Origin: Mesorhizobium sp. | GTDB lineage: Bacteria > Pseudomonadota > Alphaproteobacteria > Rhizobiales > Rhizobiaceae | Direction: 5' to 3' | NCBI RefSeq assembly: GCF_016793485.1 | Contig: NZ_JAEULZ010000006.1 | Location: forward strand, 1-64,000 | Length of the DNA: 64,000 bases | In this document: one piece after another, positions 1 to 9,863 of the stretch | How positions within the stretch are numbered: the stretch's first letter is position 1 | Layout of the letters: every line of letters begins with the position of its first letter | The notes under the pieces: generated by a model | What the model was told of the DNA's origin: nothing | Database searches by the model: none | The model's input: only the letters and a program-made list of their open reading frames with translations | Made by a program: the position numbers and the translations under genes

Positions 1-1
1 C

Positions 2-1732
2 ATCACCATTCAGGAACTGTCGCAGCGCATGTCCGAACGCGCCGTCGACGTCATCAAGTACCTGATGAAGGAAGGCCAGATGATGAAGCCGGGCGACGTC
101 ATCGACGCCGACCTTGCCGAACTCATTGCCGGCGAATTCGGCCACACCGTCAAGCGCGTCTCCGAGTCCGACGTCGAAGAAGGCATCTTCAACGTCTCCG
201 ACGTCGACGAAGAGCTGGAATCGCGTCCGCCGATCGTCACGATCATGGGTCACGTCGACCACGGCAAGACCTCGCTGCTCGACGCCATCCGTCATGCCAA
301 CGTGGTTGCCGGCGAAGCGGGTGGCATCACCCAGCATATCGGCGCCTACCAGGTCGAGCAGAACGGCAACAAGATCACCTTCATCGACACGCCCGGCCAC
401 GCCGCCTTCACCGCCATGCGTGCCCGCGGCGCGCAGGCGACCGACATCGCGATCCTCGTGGTCGCCGCCGACGACAGCGTGATGCCGCAGACGATCGAGT
501 CCATCAACCACGCCAAGGCGGCGGGTGTTCCGATCATCGTGGCGATCAACAAGATCGACAAGCCGACGGCCGACGCCCAGCGCGTCCGCACGCAGCTTCT
601 CCAGCACGAGGTCTTCGTCGAATCCATGGGCGGTGAAACGCTCGACGTGGAAGTCTCGGCCAAGAACGGCACGAACCTCGACAAGCTCCTGGAAGCCATC
701 CTGCTGCAGGCCGAAATCCTCGACCTCAAGGCCAACCCGAACCGCACGGCCGAGGGCGTCGTCGTCGAAGCCCAGCTCGACCGCGGCCGCGGCGCCGTCG
801 CCACCGTTCTCGTGCAGACGGGCACGCTGAAGCCCGGCCAGATCATCGTGGCCGGCGATCAGTGGGGCCGCGTGCGCGCGCTCGTCAACGACAAGGGCGA
901 CCACGTCAAGGAAGCCGGTCCCTCCATGCCGGTCGAAGTGCTCGGCCTCTCGGGCACCCCGGCGGCCGGCGACAAGTTCGCCGTCGTCGAGAACGAGAGC
1001 CGTGCCCGCGAGATCTCCGAATACCGCCAGCGCCTCGCCCGCGAAAAGCAGGTGGCGCGCCAGACGGGTTCGCGCGGCTCGCTCGAGCAGATGATGAACC
1101 AGCTCCAGACCTCCGGTCTCAAGGAGTTCCCGCTGCTCATCAAGGGCGACGTGCAGGGCTCGATCGAAGCCATTGCCGGCGCGCTGGAAAAGCTCGGCAC
1201 GGACGAGGTCCGGGTGCGCATCGTGCATTCCGGCGCCGGCGCCATCACCGAGTCGGACATTTCGCTCGCCGAGGCGTCCAACGCCGCCATCATCGGCTTC
1301 AACGTCCGTGCGAACGCACAGGCCCGCTCGCTCGCCGAGCGCCAGGGCATCGAGATCCGCTACTACAACATCATCTACGATCTGGTGGATGACGTGAAGG
1401 CGGCCATGTCGGGCCTGCTCTCGCCGGAGCGTCGCGAAACCTTCCTCGGCAATGCCGAGATCCTCGAGATCTTCGACATTACGAAGGTCGGCAAGATCGC
1501 CGGCTGCCGTGTCACCGAGGGCAAGGTCGAGCGTGGCGCCGGTGTCCGCCTGATCCGCGACAACGTGGTCATCCACGAAGGCACGCTGAAGACGCTCAAG
1601 CGCTTCAAGGACGAGGTCTCCGAGGTTCCGGTCGGCCAGGAATGCGGCATGGCCTTCCAGAACTACGAGAACATCCAGGTCGGCGACATCATCGAGTGCT
1701 TCCGCGTCGAGATGGTGACGCGGTCGCTCTGA
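2..1732 (+). CDS. infB: Translation initiation factor IF-2, C-terminal part (5' end outside the window)
   Basis: IF-2 is the GTPase that brings initiator fMet-tRNA to the 30S subunit and promotes 50S joining. The reading frame is open from base 2, so the gene starts upstream and its N-terminal region is missing. The G-domain motifs are visible: GHVDHGKTS (G1), DTPGH (G3), NKID (G4) and SAK (G5), followed by domain II and the C-terminal beta-barrel domains that bind fMet-tRNA. The protein ends in EMVTRSL at a TGA. An internal ATG at 29 is not the start, because conserved IF-2 sequence continues upstream of it. The downstream rbfA and truB fit the usual nusA-infB-rbfA-truB order. Confidence 0.98.
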   Translation: MTIQELSQRMSERAVDVIKYLMKEGQMMKPGDVIDADLAELIAGEFGHTVKRVSESDVEEGIFNVSDVDEELESRPPIVTIMGHVDHGKTSLLDAIRHANVVAGEAGGITQHIGAYQVEQNGNKITFIDTPGHAAFTAMRARGAQATDIAILVVAADDSVMPQTIESINHAKAAGVPIIVAINKIDKPTADAQRVRTQLLQHEVFVESMGGETLDVEVSAKNGTNLDKLLEAILLQAEILDLKANPNRTAEGVVVEAQLDRGRGAVATVLVQTGTLKPGQIIVAGDQWGRVRALVNDKGDHVKEAGPSMPVEVLGLSGTPAAGDKFAVVENESRAREISEYRQRLAREKQVARQTGSRGSLEQMMNQLQTSGLKEFPLLIKGDVQGSIEAIAGALEKLGTDEVRVRIVHSGAGAITESDISLAEASNAAIIGFNVRANAQARSLAERQGIEIRYYNIIYDLVDDVKAAMSGLLSPERRETFLGNAEILEIFDITKVGKIAGCRVTEGKVERGAGVRLIRDNVVIHEGTLKTLKRFKDEVSEVPVGQECGMAFQNYENIQVGDIIECFRVEMVTRSL

Positions 1733-1763
1733 TCGATAGCCGGCTTACGATATCGAGCGGGCG

Positions 1764-2279
1764 ATGGCCGAGGATGTCCATCGCCTGCTTGCCGTTTTCA
1801 GCTACCGACTGACGGCCGCCGATGTGCTCGCCTATGAACGCCTGTCCCGCGAATGGACCGGCTGGCAGAAGGTCGGCCTCATCCTGCCGCTAATGGCGAT
1901 TGGTGCGCTTGCCGGATTCCTTGAGGACTGGGCCGGTTGGTGGTGGTGGGGCACCGTAGCCGGACTCCTGCTGCTCTGGGCCGCTAGCGGGCTGGCCATC
2001 CTGAATTGGCGCATCCACAGACGAGCCAAGGCAAGCGCTATCCGCGAGGGGCAGACCGTGGTCGAGGAGTGGGGCGATCATCTCGCAATCCGCTCGCAGG
2101 CCGGAACGCTGAACCTCGCCAACGAGATGATCGGAAAGGTCATCGTTGGGGACCATCATGTCTTCGTGCTTTATCGCGGCGGCGTCCTGATCATGCCGCA
2201 ACGTGCCTTCGCTGACCCTGGCGACATGCGGATTTTCGGTGAGGCGATCGACAGGCGGAGCATGGAATCCGCACCCTGA
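1764..2279 (+). CDS. YcxB-like two-helix membrane protein
   Basis: A 171-residue protein of unknown function. An N-terminal soluble part (LLAVFSYRLTAADVLAYERL) resembles the start of YcxB-like proteins. Two adjacent hydrophobic helices follow at about residues 33-52 and 56-80, the second rich in Trp (WWWWG). A short C-terminal beta-rich domain of about 80 residues (VFVLYRGGVLIMPQRAF) resembles the YcxB C-terminal domain. It starts 31 bases after infB stops and precedes rbfA by about 110 bases, so it is probably co-transcribed with both. It is an extra member in the otherwise standard infB-rbfA-truB run. The family assignment is tentative; the two membrane segments are clear. Confidence 0.7.
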   Translation: MAEDVHRLLAVFSYRLTAADVLAYERLSREWTGWQKVGLILPLMAIGALAGFLEDWAGWWWWGTVAGLLLLWAASGLAILNWRIHRRAKASAIREGQTVVEEWGDHLAIRSQAGTLNLANEMIGKVIVGDHHVFVLYRGGVLIMPQRAFADPGDMRIFGEAIDRRSMESAP

Positions 2280-2390
2280 AATCGGGCGGCCCGTTCAAAA
2301 AACTGGCGTTCGCCTATGGCCAAGCGGGCTCGACAGCGCTAATGGGCCACCACGCGAACGGTTCGAACCCGTCCAGAAACGAGTTTTCAG

Positions 2391-2801
2391 ATGTCACGAT
2401 CCACAAATGCTGGCCCATCCCAGCGCATGCTGCGCGTCGGCGAACAGGTGCGCCATGCGCTCTCCGACCTGCTCGGCCGCGGCGAGATCATCGATCCCCT
2501 GATCGAGATCAGCGTCATCTCGATCTCGGAGGTGCGCATGTCGCCGGACCTCAAGATCGCCACCGCCTTCGTGTCGCCTCTAGGCCCAGGCGACCATGAT
2601 GCGGTGGTTGCGGCGCTGAACCACCATGCGCGCTTCATCCGCGGGCGCGTGACGCATGCGCTGCGGCAGATGAAGTACATGCCGGAATTCCGCTTCCGGC
2701 TGGACACCAGCTTCGACAATTTCGCGAAGATCAATGATCTGCTGAGGTCGCCCGAAGTGGCTCGCGACCTCGATCACGACGAGAACGACAAGGACAACTG
2801 A
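2391..2801 (+). CDS. rbfA: 30S ribosome-binding factor RbfA
   Basis: RbfA helps mature the 5' end of 16S rRNA and is needed for late 30S assembly and cold adaptation. The 136-residue product has the KH-like core: [14 protein letters not shown] at the N-terminus, [19 protein letters not shown] in the middle, and [19 protein letters not shown] near the end. The C-terminus is acidic and basic (DHDENDKDN), as in other alphaproteobacterial copies. The stop codon overlaps the truB start (TGATG), which implies translational coupling. The length is normal for the family. Confidence 0.96.
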   Translation: MSRSTNAGPSQRMLRVGEQVRHALSDLLGRGEIIDPLIEISVISISEVRMSPDLKIATAFVSPLGPGDHDAVVAALNHHARFIRGRVTHALRQMKYMPEFRFRLDTSFDNFAKINDLLRSPEVARDLDHDENDKDN

Positions 2802-3754
2802 TGGCCCGCAGAGGCAAGAAGAAGGGCCGGCCGGTTTCCGGCTGGGTGATTTTGGACAAGCCGGTGGGCATGGGCTCGACCGAGGCTGTCTCCAAGGTGA
2901 AGTGGCTGTTCCAGGCCGAGAAGGCCGGCCATGCCGGCACGCTCGATCCTCTGGCGTCGGGCATGCTGCCGATCGCGCTCGGCGAAGCGACCAAGACGGT
3001 GCCCTATGTGCAGGACGGCGCGAAAGTCTATCGGTTCACGGTCGCCTGGGGCGAGGAGCGCTCGACCGACGATCTGGAAGGCCCGGTGACGAAGACGTCG
3101 GACAGCCGTCCGGCCGAGGCGGAAATCCGCACGCTGCTGCCCAAATACACAGGCGTCATCATGCAGACGCCGCCGCAGTTTTCCGCGATCAAGATCGCCG
3201 GGGAACGGGCCTATGACATCGCCCGCGAGGGTGGGACGGTCGAGATTCCGGAGCGCGAGGTCGAGATCGGCCGCTTCGACCTCGTCGAGATGCGCGACGG
3301 ATCGACCGTGTTCGAGATCGAATGCGGCAAGGGCACCTATGTGCGCAGCCTGGCGCGCGACATGGGCCGCGATCTCGGCTGCTACGGCCATATCGCCGAT
3401 CTGCGCCGTGTCGAGGTCGATCCCTTCACGCCGGAGGATTTCGTCACGGTCGCCGAACTGGAGGCAGCTCGTTTCGGCGAAGCCGGCCAGCAGGAGGGCG
3501 AGCCCCTGCCCCTGGATTTCTCGGCGATCGACGATCTCGTGGTCGATACCGGTGCGGCGCTCGAATGCCTGCCGCAGGTTGCGCTGACCGACGACGCTGC
3601 GAACCGCATCAGGCTCGGCAATCCCGTCATTATCCGTGGCCGCGACGCTCCCGTCGAGGCGGAAGAGGCCTGCGCCACGGCGAGAGGTCGACTGGTGGCG
3701 ATAGGCGCGATCGAGGCCGGCATGTTCAAGCCGAAGCGGGTTTTTGCCGGTTGA
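2801..3754 (+). CDS. truB: tRNA pseudouridine(55) synthase TruB
   Basis: TruB converts U55 in the T-loop of tRNAs to pseudouridine. The 317-residue protein carries the catalytic motif [17 protein letters not shown] near residue 47, where the Asp is the nucleophile. It also has the thumb region ([19 protein letters not shown]) and the [13 protein letters not shown] motif, followed by a C-terminal PUA-like extension. It overlaps rbfA by one base and is followed by a 191-base gap before rpsO. The assignment is secure. Confidence 0.97.
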   Translation: MARRGKKKGRPVSGWVILDKPVGMGSTEAVSKVKWLFQAEKAGHAGTLDPLASGMLPIALGEATKTVPYVQDGAKVYRFTVAWGEERSTDDLEGPVTKTSDSRPAEAEIRTLLPKYTGVIMQTPPQFSAIKIAGERAYDIAREGGTVEIPEREVEIGRFDLVEMRDGSTVFEIECGKGTYVRSLARDMGRDLGCYGHIADLRRVEVDPFTPEDFVTVAELEAARFGEAGQQEGEPLPLDFSAIDDLVVDTGAALECLPQVALTDDAANRIRLGNPVIIRGRDAPVEAEEACATARGRLVAIGAIEAGMFKPKRVFAG

Positions 3755-3891
3755 GCCCCTACAAAGCCGGGAAACAGGCCCTCAAAATGCTCTCTGGCTT
3801 TTTGTCGGGAATTCGCCTATATGCCGCGCAACATCGCGCCCGAACAGGCAAAACGGCTTGATTTCCGGCGCTTTGTTCACTGGCCCTTGCT

Positions 3892-3917
3892 GGACGACAT
3901 CCCGGCTTTGGGCGTCC
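3892..3917 (+). promoter_or_regulatory. Possible stem-loop in the rpsO leader
   Basis: In the 5' leader of rpsO, GGACG (3892-3896) can pair with CGTCC (3913-3917), and an inner CCC (3901-3903) can pair with GGG (3910-3912). Ribosomal protein S15 is known to repress its own translation through structured leaders that differ between bacterial groups. This hairpin lies about 30 bases before the ATG and is a candidate for such a site. The evidence is only base pairing seen by eye. Confidence 0.3.
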
Positions 3918-3945
3918 CGTTCCTCAATTTGAAAGGAAGAATCCG

Positions 3946-4215
3946 ATGTCGATTACCGCAGAGCGTAAGGCGGCCCTTCTGGCCGAGTTTGCAACCGCAA
4001 AGGGCGACACTGGTTCGCCTGAAGTGCAGGTTGCGCTTCTTTCCGAACGCATCAAGAACCTGACCGAGCACTTCAAGGACCACAAGAAGGACAACCATTC
4101 CCGCCGTGGTCTGCTCGCACTGGTTTCGCAGCGCCGCAGTCTGCTTGATTACCTCAAGCGCAAGGACGAGGCCCGCTATTCGACCCTGATCGATAAGCTC
4201 GGCCTGCGCCGTTGA
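3946..4215 (+). CDS. rpsO: 30S ribosomal protein S15
   Basis: S15 is a primary 16S rRNA-binding protein of the 30S platform. The product is 89 residues, the standard length, and contains the signatures [31 protein letters not shown] and [12 protein letters not shown]. The start ATG is preceded by a strong Shine-Dalgarno sequence (GAAAGGAAG). Gene order truB-rpsO-pnp matches many proteobacteria, and a palindrome directly after the gene probably ends or attenuates transcription before pnp. Confidence 0.98.
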   Translation: MSITAERKAALLAEFATAKGDTGSPEVQVALLSERIKNLTEHFKDHKKDNHSRRGLLALVSQRRSLLDYLKRKDEARYSTLIDKLGLRR

Positions 4216-4222
4216 CGACTTC

Positions 4223-4248
4223 CCGGCGCGCCTAGGCGCGCCGGTTTT
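4223..4248 (+). terminator. rpsO terminator/attenuator
   Basis: A perfect 22-base palindrome at 4223-4244 (arm CCGGCGCGCCT) is followed by TTTT. It begins 7 bases after the rpsO stop codon. It can act as an intrinsic terminator that partly separates rpsO from pnp, as the t1 attenuator does in Escherichia coli. In E. coli, RNase III processing also occurs in this interval. Confidence 0.75.
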
Positions 4249-4466
4249 GCATTCGGATCGCCGCGAGGCGGTCCGCAGGCTCGAACCGGAAGGGGTCCGG
4301 CACGAGCCGCCCATGGACGGTCATGGGGCAGGATTGCAGGACGCTCGGGCCGATGGCCCGCTTAACCGAGCTTCCCGTTGTCTTGCCCGTGGCTCGCCCG
4401 AACGAAGCCAGGAAGGTTCAGCGTGCGGAATGCGTTCCGCGCGACCTTCCATACAAAGGACAAGAC

Positions 4467-6617
4467 ATGTTCAATCACCACAAAGTGGAAATCGAATGGG
4501 GCGGCCGCCCGCTCATCCTGGAAACCGGCAAGATCGCCCGTCAGGCTGACGGCGCAGTGCTCGCCACCTATGGTGAGACCGTCGTGCTCGCCACGGTCGT
4601 CTCGGCCAAGGAGCCGAAGCCCGGCTTCGATTTCTTCCCGCTAACCGTCAACTACCAGGAAAAGACCTTCGCCGCCGGCAAGATCCCCGGCGGCTACTTC
4701 AAGCGCGAAGGCCGTCCGTCCGAGAAGGAAACGCTGGTTTCCCGTCTGATCGACCGCCCGATCCGCCCGCTCTTCGCCGAAGGCTACAAGAACGACACGC
4801 AGATCGTCGTCACCGTCCTGCAGCATGACCTCGAGAACGATCCGGACATCCTGTCGATCGTTGCGACCTCCGCTGCGCTGACCCTGTCGGGCGTGCCCTT
4901 CATGGGTCCGGTCGGCGGCGCCCGCGTCGGCTACATCAACGGCGAATATGTTCTCAACCCGCACATCGACACGATGCCGGAGTCGAAGCTGGACCTCGTC
5001 GTCGCCGGCACCGGCGAAGCTGTGCTGATGGTGGAATCGGAAGCCCAGGAGCTGCCCGAGGACGTCATGCTCGGCGCCGTCATGTTTGGCCACAAGGGCT
5101 TCCAGCCGGTGATCGACGCGATCATCAAGCTGGCCGAAGTTGCCGCGAAAGACCCGCGCGACTTCACCCCGCCGACCTTCGGCAACCTCGAAGCCGACAT
5201 GCTGAAGCTTGTCGAGGACGAGCTGCGCGCCGCCTACAAGAACGTCGACAAGCAGAAGCGCTACGCCGCCGTCGACGCGGCCAAGGCCAAGGTCAAGGAG
5301 ACCTTCTCGCCGAAGGATGACGAGACCCCGCTCTACACCGCCGAGCAGGTCGCCACCGTGTTCAAGGAGCTCCAGGCCAAGATCGTGCGCTGGAACATCC
5401 TCGACACCGCGTCGCGCATCGACGGCCGTGACCTGTCGACCGTCCGCAAGATCGTATCGGAAGTCGGCGTCCTGCCGCGTACCCACGGTTCGGCGCTCTT
5501 CACCCGCGGCGAGACGCAGGCGCTGGTCGTTGCCACGCTCGGCACCGGCGAGGACGAGCAGTATGTCGACAGCCTGACCGGCATGTACAAGGAGAAGTTC
5601 CTTCTCCACTACAACTTCCCGCCCTACTCCGTCGGCGAGACCGGCCGCATGGGTTCGCCGGGCCGTCGCGAGATCGGCCACGGCAAGCTCGCCTGGCGCG
5701 CCATCCATCCGATGCTGCCGGCCGCCGAGCAGTTCCCCTACACGCTGCGCGTCGTCTCCGAGATCACCGAGTCCAACGGCTCGTCCTCGATGGCAACCGT
5801 CTGCGGCACCTCGCTGGCGCTGATGGACGCGGGCGTTCCGCTGGCCAAGCCGGTCGCGGGCATCGCCATGGGCCTGATCAAGGAAGGCGAGCGCTTCGCG
5901 GTTCTCTCCGACATCCTCGGCGACGAGGATCATCTCGGCGACATGGACTTCAAGGTGGCCGGCACCAAGGACGGCATCACCTCGCTGCAGATGGACATCA
6001 AGATCGACGGCATCACCGAGGAGATCATGAAGGTCGCGCTCGCCCAGGCGAAGGACGGCCGCGTCCACATCCTCGGCGAGATGGCCAACGCGCTCTCCGG
6101 CGCGCGCGCTGAGCTCGGCGAGTTTGCGCCGCGCATCGAGGTCATGCACATCCCGACCGACAAGATCCGCGACGTGATCGGCTCCGGCGGAAAGGTGATC
6201 CGCGAGATCGTCGAGAAGACCGGCGCCAAGATCAACATCGAGGACGACGGCACGGTGAAGATCGCTTCGTCGAACGCCAAGGAGATCGAGGCGGCGAAGA
6301 AGTGGATTCACACCATCGTGGCTGAGCCGGAAGTCGGCGAGATCTACGAAGGCACCGTGGTGAAGACCGCCGACTTTGGCGCCTTCGTCAACTTCTTCGG
6401 CCCGAAGGATGGCCTGGTCCACATCTCGCAGCTCGCCAACGACCGCGTCGCCAAGACGTCGGACGTCGTCAAGGAAGGCCAGAAGGTCTTCGTCAAGCTG
6501 ATGGGCTTCGACGAGCGCGGCAAGGTTCGCCTGTCTATGAAGGTCGTTGACCAGACCACCGGCAAAGAACTGCCGAAGGCCGAGAAGAAGGCGGAAGGCG
6601 AAGAAACCGCCGCCTGA
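4467..6617 (+). CDS. pnp: Polyribonucleotide nucleotidyltransferase (PNPase)
   Basis: PNPase degrades RNA 3'-to-5' by phosphorolysis and is part of the RNA degradosome. The 716-residue protein has two RNase PH-like domains (first starting [16 protein letters not shown]; second with the conserved [14 protein letters not shown] and [10 protein letters not shown]-type region). A KH domain follows ([17 protein letters not shown]), then a C-terminal S1 domain ([20 protein letters not shown]). The ATG at 4467 was chosen over an in-frame ATG at 4323. It has an AAAGGA ribosome-binding site 6 bases upstream and gives the family N-terminus. The upstream 48 codons do not look like PNPase. Confidence 0.97.
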   Translation: MFNHHKVEIEWGGRPLILETGKIARQADGAVLATYGETVVLATVVSAKEPKPGFDFFPLTVNYQEKTFAAGKIPGGYFKREGRPSEKETLVSRLIDRPIRPLFAEGYKNDTQIVVTVLQHDLENDPDILSIVATSAALTLSGVPFMGPVGGARVGYINGEYVLNPHIDTMPESKLDLVVAGTGEAVLMVESEAQELPEDVMLGAVMFGHKGFQPVIDAIIKLAEVAAKDPRDFTPPTFGNLEADMLKLVEDELRAAYKNVDKQKRYAAVDAAKAKVKETFSPKDDETPLYTAEQVATVFKELQAKIVRWNILDTASRIDGRDLSTVRKIVSEVGVLPRTHGSALFTRGETQALVVATLGTGEDEQYVDSLTGMYKEKFLLHYNFPPYSVGETGRMGSPGRREIGHGKLAWRAIHPMLPAAEQFPYTLRVVSEITESNGSSSMATVCGTSLALMDAGVPLAKPVAGIAMGLIKEGERFAVLSDILGDEDHLGDMDFKVAGTKDGITSLQMDIKIDGITEEIMKVALAQAKDGRVHILGEMANALSGARAELGEFAPRIEVMHIPTDKIRDVIGSGGKVIREIVEKTGAKINIEDDGTVKIASSNAKEIEAAKKWIHTIVAEPEVGEIYEGTVVKTADFGAFVNFFGPKDGLVHISQLANDRVAKTSDVVKEGQKVFVKLMGFDERGKVRLSMKVVDQTTGKELPKAEKKAEGEETAA

Positions 6618-6640
6618 TTTTACCGGGACTTGTGAATTGA

Positions 6641-6672
6641 AAAGGGCGCGGCGAAAGCCGCGCCCTTTTTTC
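6641..6672 (+). terminator. pnp terminator (bidirectional)
   Basis: A 13-bp perfect stem (AAAAGGGCGCGGC, 6641-6653, with its complement at 6658-6670) closes a GAAA tetraloop and is followed by further T residues. It lies 24 bases after the pnp stop. A-rich sequence on the left arm means it can also terminate the convergent minus-strand gene that ends at 6682. Confidence 0.93.
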
Positions 6673-6681
6673 GTTGCGTGA

Positions 6682-7761
6682 TCAATGATCGGCGATCTGC
6701 CGCAATCGGTCCTGCGTTTCGCGTACCAGCGTACGCGTCAACTCACCGGCGGGCAACTCGCGGCCGAGCCGCATCGCCTGCCCTGACCAGAGCGGCGTGA
6801 AGTCGCCCGAGCCGGCAGGTTCGGCTTTCCCACGCAGCGGCATCAGCGCCCCGCCGGCGAGCGGGAACTGCGGTGGCAGTTCAGACATTGCTCCGATCTC
6901 GCGCACGATTCGATTGGCGATGCCGCGCGCCGGGCGGCCGGTGAAGACGCGCGTCAGGACCGTGTCGTCGTCCCATGAGGCCTTAAGCGCTGCGCGATGG
7001 GGCGCGTTGACCTTGGCTTCCGGGCAGAACAGATAGGCCGTGCCGATCTGCACGGCAGAGGCGCCGAGCGCCAATGCCGCCGCGATGCCGCGCCCGTCGG
7101 CGATGCCGCCCGCAGCGATCACCGGAACCTTTACCGCGTCGACAACTTGGGGGACGAGTGCCATCGTGCCCACCTGCTGCGCGGCATCGCCGCCAAGGAA
7201 GACGCCACGGTGACCGCCTGCCTCGAAACCTTGGGAGATGATCGCGTCGCAGCCGCGTTCGGCGAGCCATATCGCTTCTCGAACGGTGGTCGCCGACGAG
7301 ATGACTTTCGCGCCGGCGGCCTTGACGCGGGCAACCAGTGCCTCCGGCGGCAGGCCGAAATGGAAGCTGACGATCTCCGGCCGCAACGCCTCTACCAGTT
7401 GGCAAAGACCTTCGTCGAACGGCGTGCGGCTGGAGACTGGGATCGGCGCGGCAGGATCGACGCCAAGCTCGGCATAATAAGGCGCAAGTCTTGCGCGCCA
7501 CGCTGCCTCGCGCTTCTCGTCGGGCACCGGCGGCGTATGGCAGAAGAAGTTGAGGTTGACCGGCGCTTTCACCGCGGCTCGGAATTTATCGAGTTCGGCG
7601 CGGGTCTGCTCGGGGCTGAGCATGGCCGAAGGAAGCGCACCTAGCCCGCCTTCGGTGGCGACGGCTATCGCCATGTCCGACAGGACCGGGCCTGCCATCG
7701 GTGCCAGCAGGATCGGGTGTTCTATGCCGAAAAGATCGAGAATGCGTCGGTCACGCCACAT
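6682..7761 (-). CDS. Nitronate monooxygenase-family FMN enzyme
   Basis: Members of this TIM-barrel FMN family oxidise alkyl nitronates such as propionate-3-nitronate to carbonyl products and nitrite. The 359-residue protein has the N-terminal APMAGPVLSD segment, the FMN-contacting GGLGALPS loop, and the GFEAGGHRG motif that carries the catalytic His of class I enzymes. It also has the phosphate-binding PVIAAGGIADGRGIAAAL segment. The substrate cannot be fixed from sequence, since the family also contains enoyl-reductase-like enzymes. It is convergent with pnp and shares that gene's bidirectional terminator. Confidence 0.85.
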   Translation of the reverse strand: MWRDRRILDLFGIEHPILLAPMAGPVLSDMAIAVATEGGLGALPSAMLSPEQTRAELDKFRAAVKAPVNLNFFCHTPPVPDEKREAAWRARLAPYYAELGVDPAAPIPVSSRTPFDEGLCQLVEALRPEIVSFHFGLPPEALVARVKAAGAKVISSATTVREAIWLAERGCDAIISQGFEAGGHRGVFLGGDAAQQVGTMALVPQVVDAVKVPVIAAGGIADGRGIAAALALGASAVQIGTAYLFCPEAKVNAPHRAALKASWDDDTVLTRVFTGRPARGIANRIVREIGAMSELPPQFPLAGGALMPLRGKAEPAGSGDFTPLWSGQAMRLGRELPAGELTRTLVRETQDRLRQIADH

Positions 7762-7867
7762 GGTGGTTCCCTCCGTTCGCGGCGCAGTCTACACGGAGCG
7801 GGAAAAAGCGCCCTCAGCCATCGGCGGCAAGCCGAAGGTCCAGCAGGCATACGGATCCAGCACAACC

Positions 7868-8881
7868 ATGAAGCCAAGCCGCCCCCTCGCCACTCTGTTC
7901 CACCCGTTCGAGAGCGGCGCGATTGCTACGCCGGCTCAGGGGCGCTTCCTGTTCCTAGGCGCCGAACCCGGATTTCGGCTGTCCGAGGGTTTCGCGGCCG
8001 ACCTGCATCTCGTCCAGGGGTTTCGGCCGCATTTTCGTGCGCTGGAAGCGGCAGGGAACAGGATATCGGCGCTGCCGGAAGGGTCGGGCTATGACGGCGC
8101 GCTCGTACTTGCCGGCCGGCACCGCGGCCAGAACGAGGACTGGATCGCCGAGGCGGTCGAGCGCGTCCTGCCGGGCGGGCTGATCCTCTTGGCCGGCAGC
8201 AACGAAGACGGCATCGGATCGCTGCGCAAGCGCGTCAACAAGCTGGTGGGAACCGACGACTCGCTGCCGAAGCATCATGGCGTTGCTTTCTGGTTCCGAC
8301 GACCCGACGACGCGTCCTTTGTCTCTGCGTTGCGGCCGCAGCCTGTCCTCGTCGAGGACCGCTTCGCAACAGCGCCCGGCATGTTCTCGCACGACAGGGT
8401 TGATCTAGGCTCGACGCTGCTGGCGGAGTGCCTGCCCGAGACGGGCAAGGGCTCAGCTGCGGACTTCGGCGCCGGCTGGGGTTATCTGGCAGGGATGCTG
8501 GCTGAGAGAACGACGGGGTTGGCCTCGATCGATCTCTACGAAGCCGACTATGCATCGCTGGAAGCCGCCAAGAGCAACCTTGCGGAACTCCCGAAGCCGC
8601 CGGCTTTCAATTTCTTCTGGCATGATCTGGTCGGCGAGGCGGTCGAGCGGAAATACGATCTCGTCGTCATGAACCCTCCCTTCCACCAGGGCCGGGCCGC
8701 CGAACCGGGCATCGGGCAGGCGATGATCGGCAAGGCTGCGTCCGCGCTGAAACCCGGCGGACGACTGCTGATGGTCGCCAATCGCGGCCTGCCCTACGCT
8801 CAGACGCTGCAGGCGGCGTTCAAGAAGGTCGAGGAATTGCGCGACGAGGACGGTTTTCGCGTGTTTTCGGCGATCCGCTGA
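7868..8881 (+). CDS. RsmC/RlmG-type class I SAM methyltransferase
   Basis: The 337-residue protein has the two-domain layout of RsmC, which methylates a 16S rRNA guanine. There is a degenerate N-terminal methyltransferase-like half and an active C-terminal half. The latter contains a glycine-rich SAM loop (ADFGAGWGYLAG, about residue 205) and the catalytic NPPFHQG motif (about residue 267) used by N-methyltransferases acting on exocyclic amines. The ATG at 7868 is preferred. Codons upstream in the same frame overlap the 5' end of the divergent nitronate monooxygenase gene and show no family similarity. rRNA is the likely substrate, but the exact position is inferred only from family. Confidence 0.82.
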   Translation: MKPSRPLATLFHPFESGAIATPAQGRFLFLGAEPGFRLSEGFAADLHLVQGFRPHFRALEAAGNRISALPEGSGYDGALVLAGRHRGQNEDWIAEAVERVLPGGLILLAGSNEDGIGSLRKRVNKLVGTDDSLPKHHGVAFWFRRPDDASFVSALRPQPVLVEDRFATAPGMFSHDRVDLGSTLLAECLPETGKGSAADFGAGWGYLAGMLAERTTGLASIDLYEADYASLEAAKSNLAELPKPPAFNFFWHDLVGEAVERKYDLVVMNPPFHQGRAAEPGIGQAMIGKAASALKPGGRLLMVANRGLPYAQTLQAAFKKVEELRDEDGFRVFSAIR

Positions 8882-8949
8882 TCGCAGCCTGGCGGCCGAT
8901 GACAGGGGCGCGCCAGCCGGTTATGAAGCCGTACGCTGCGGAGACGAGC

Positions 8950-9783
8950 ATGTACCACCGACGCATTCTGGACTGGGACGACGCCTACACCAACGGCGCC
9001 TACATAGCCGGTGGCGACCGCTGGCCCGAAACATTCTGGGCAGCGCCTGCCAAGGCGTGGCGGGACGAGCGTGCAGCGGCAGGCAAGGCGAAACTCGGCC
9101 TCGAATACGGACCGGGCGAGCGCAACCGCTTCGACCTTTTCCTCCCCGACGGCGAGTCGAAAGGCCTCGTGATCTTCATCCATGGCGGGTACTGGATGAA
9201 GTTCGACCAGAGCTACTGGTCGCATCTGGCGCGCGGGCCGGTCGAAAGCGGCTATACGGTGGCCATGCCGACCTACACGCTTTGCCCGCAGAACCGGATC
9301 GCCGGCATCACCAAGGAAATCGGGCACGCGGTCGAGAAGATCGCCGGCATGGTCGATGGGCCAATCCGCATAACCGGCCACTCGGCCGGCGGACATCTGG
9401 CGACGCGCATGGTCTGCACGGACTCGCCGCTGTCTGAAAGCGTGCGCGGACGGATTAGCAAAGTCGTGTCCCTGTCCGGCCTTCACGACCTGCGACCACT
9501 AATGCGCGCGGCAATGAACGACACGCTGCATATCGACGAGGCCGAGGCGAAGGCGGAAAGCCCACTCTTCCTGGAGCCGATCTCTGGCATTCCGGTGACT
9601 TTCTGGGTGGGCGGCACGGAACGCTCCGAATTCATCCGCCAGAGCAAGCTGCTCGCCAATGCATGGATCGGCGTCGGCGGTGCGACCGCCTATGTCGAGC
9701 AGCCCGACCGGCATCATTTCAACATCATCGACGGGCTCGCCGATGCGGCCCACCCCTTGACGCGCGCGCTGCTGGCGGATTGA
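8950..9783 (+). CDS. Alpha/beta hydrolase, kynurenine formamidase-like
   Basis: A 277-residue alpha/beta-hydrolase fold esterase/amidase. The oxyanion motif HGGYW and the nucleophile elbow GHSAGGH are both present, the combination found in arylformamidase (kynurenine formamidase)-type enzymes. The late His sits in PDRHHFNII near the C-terminus. The ATG at 8950 has a GGAG Shine-Dalgarno at 8940-8943 with 6-base spacing and is preferred over in-frame ATGs at 8899 and 8923. No tryptophan-catabolism genes are nearby, so the substrate remains open. Confidence 0.78.
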   Translation: MYHRRILDWDDAYTNGAYIAGGDRWPETFWAAPAKAWRDERAAAGKAKLGLEYGPGERNRFDLFLPDGESKGLVIFIHGGYWMKFDQSYWSHLARGPVESGYTVAMPTYTLCPQNRIAGITKEIGHAVEKIAGMVDGPIRITGHSAGGHLATRMVCTDSPLSESVRGRISKVVSLSGLHDLRPLMRAAMNDTLHIDEAEAKAESPLFLEPISGIPVTFWVGGTERSEFIRQSKLLANAWIGVGGATAYVEQPDRHHFNIIDGLADAAHPLTRALLAD

Positions 9784-9863
9784 TAGCAGGTCGCAGACGG
9801 GCTATCGAACGGCCCTGACCGAAAGTGAGGCGCAAGTTTGCGCCCGGTAATGGAAAGACCGCG

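Noticed and set aside
2360-2385. GGTTCGAACCCGTCC resembles a tRNA T-arm
   Set aside because: No acceptor, D or anticodon stems can be drawn around it, and no CCA end follows. It lies just upstream of rbfA and looks coincidental.
4323-4466. N-terminal extension of pnp from an ATG at 4323
   Set aside because: The added residues have no PNPase similarity. The ATG at 4467 has AAAGGA at proper spacing and gives the known N-terminus.
4641-6422. Long minus-strand open frame opposite pnp (593 codons)
   Set aside because: It lies exactly antisense to the conserved pnp gene. Its product is a low-complexity Asp/Gly/His/Leu-rich string, as expected from GC-rich antisense frames.
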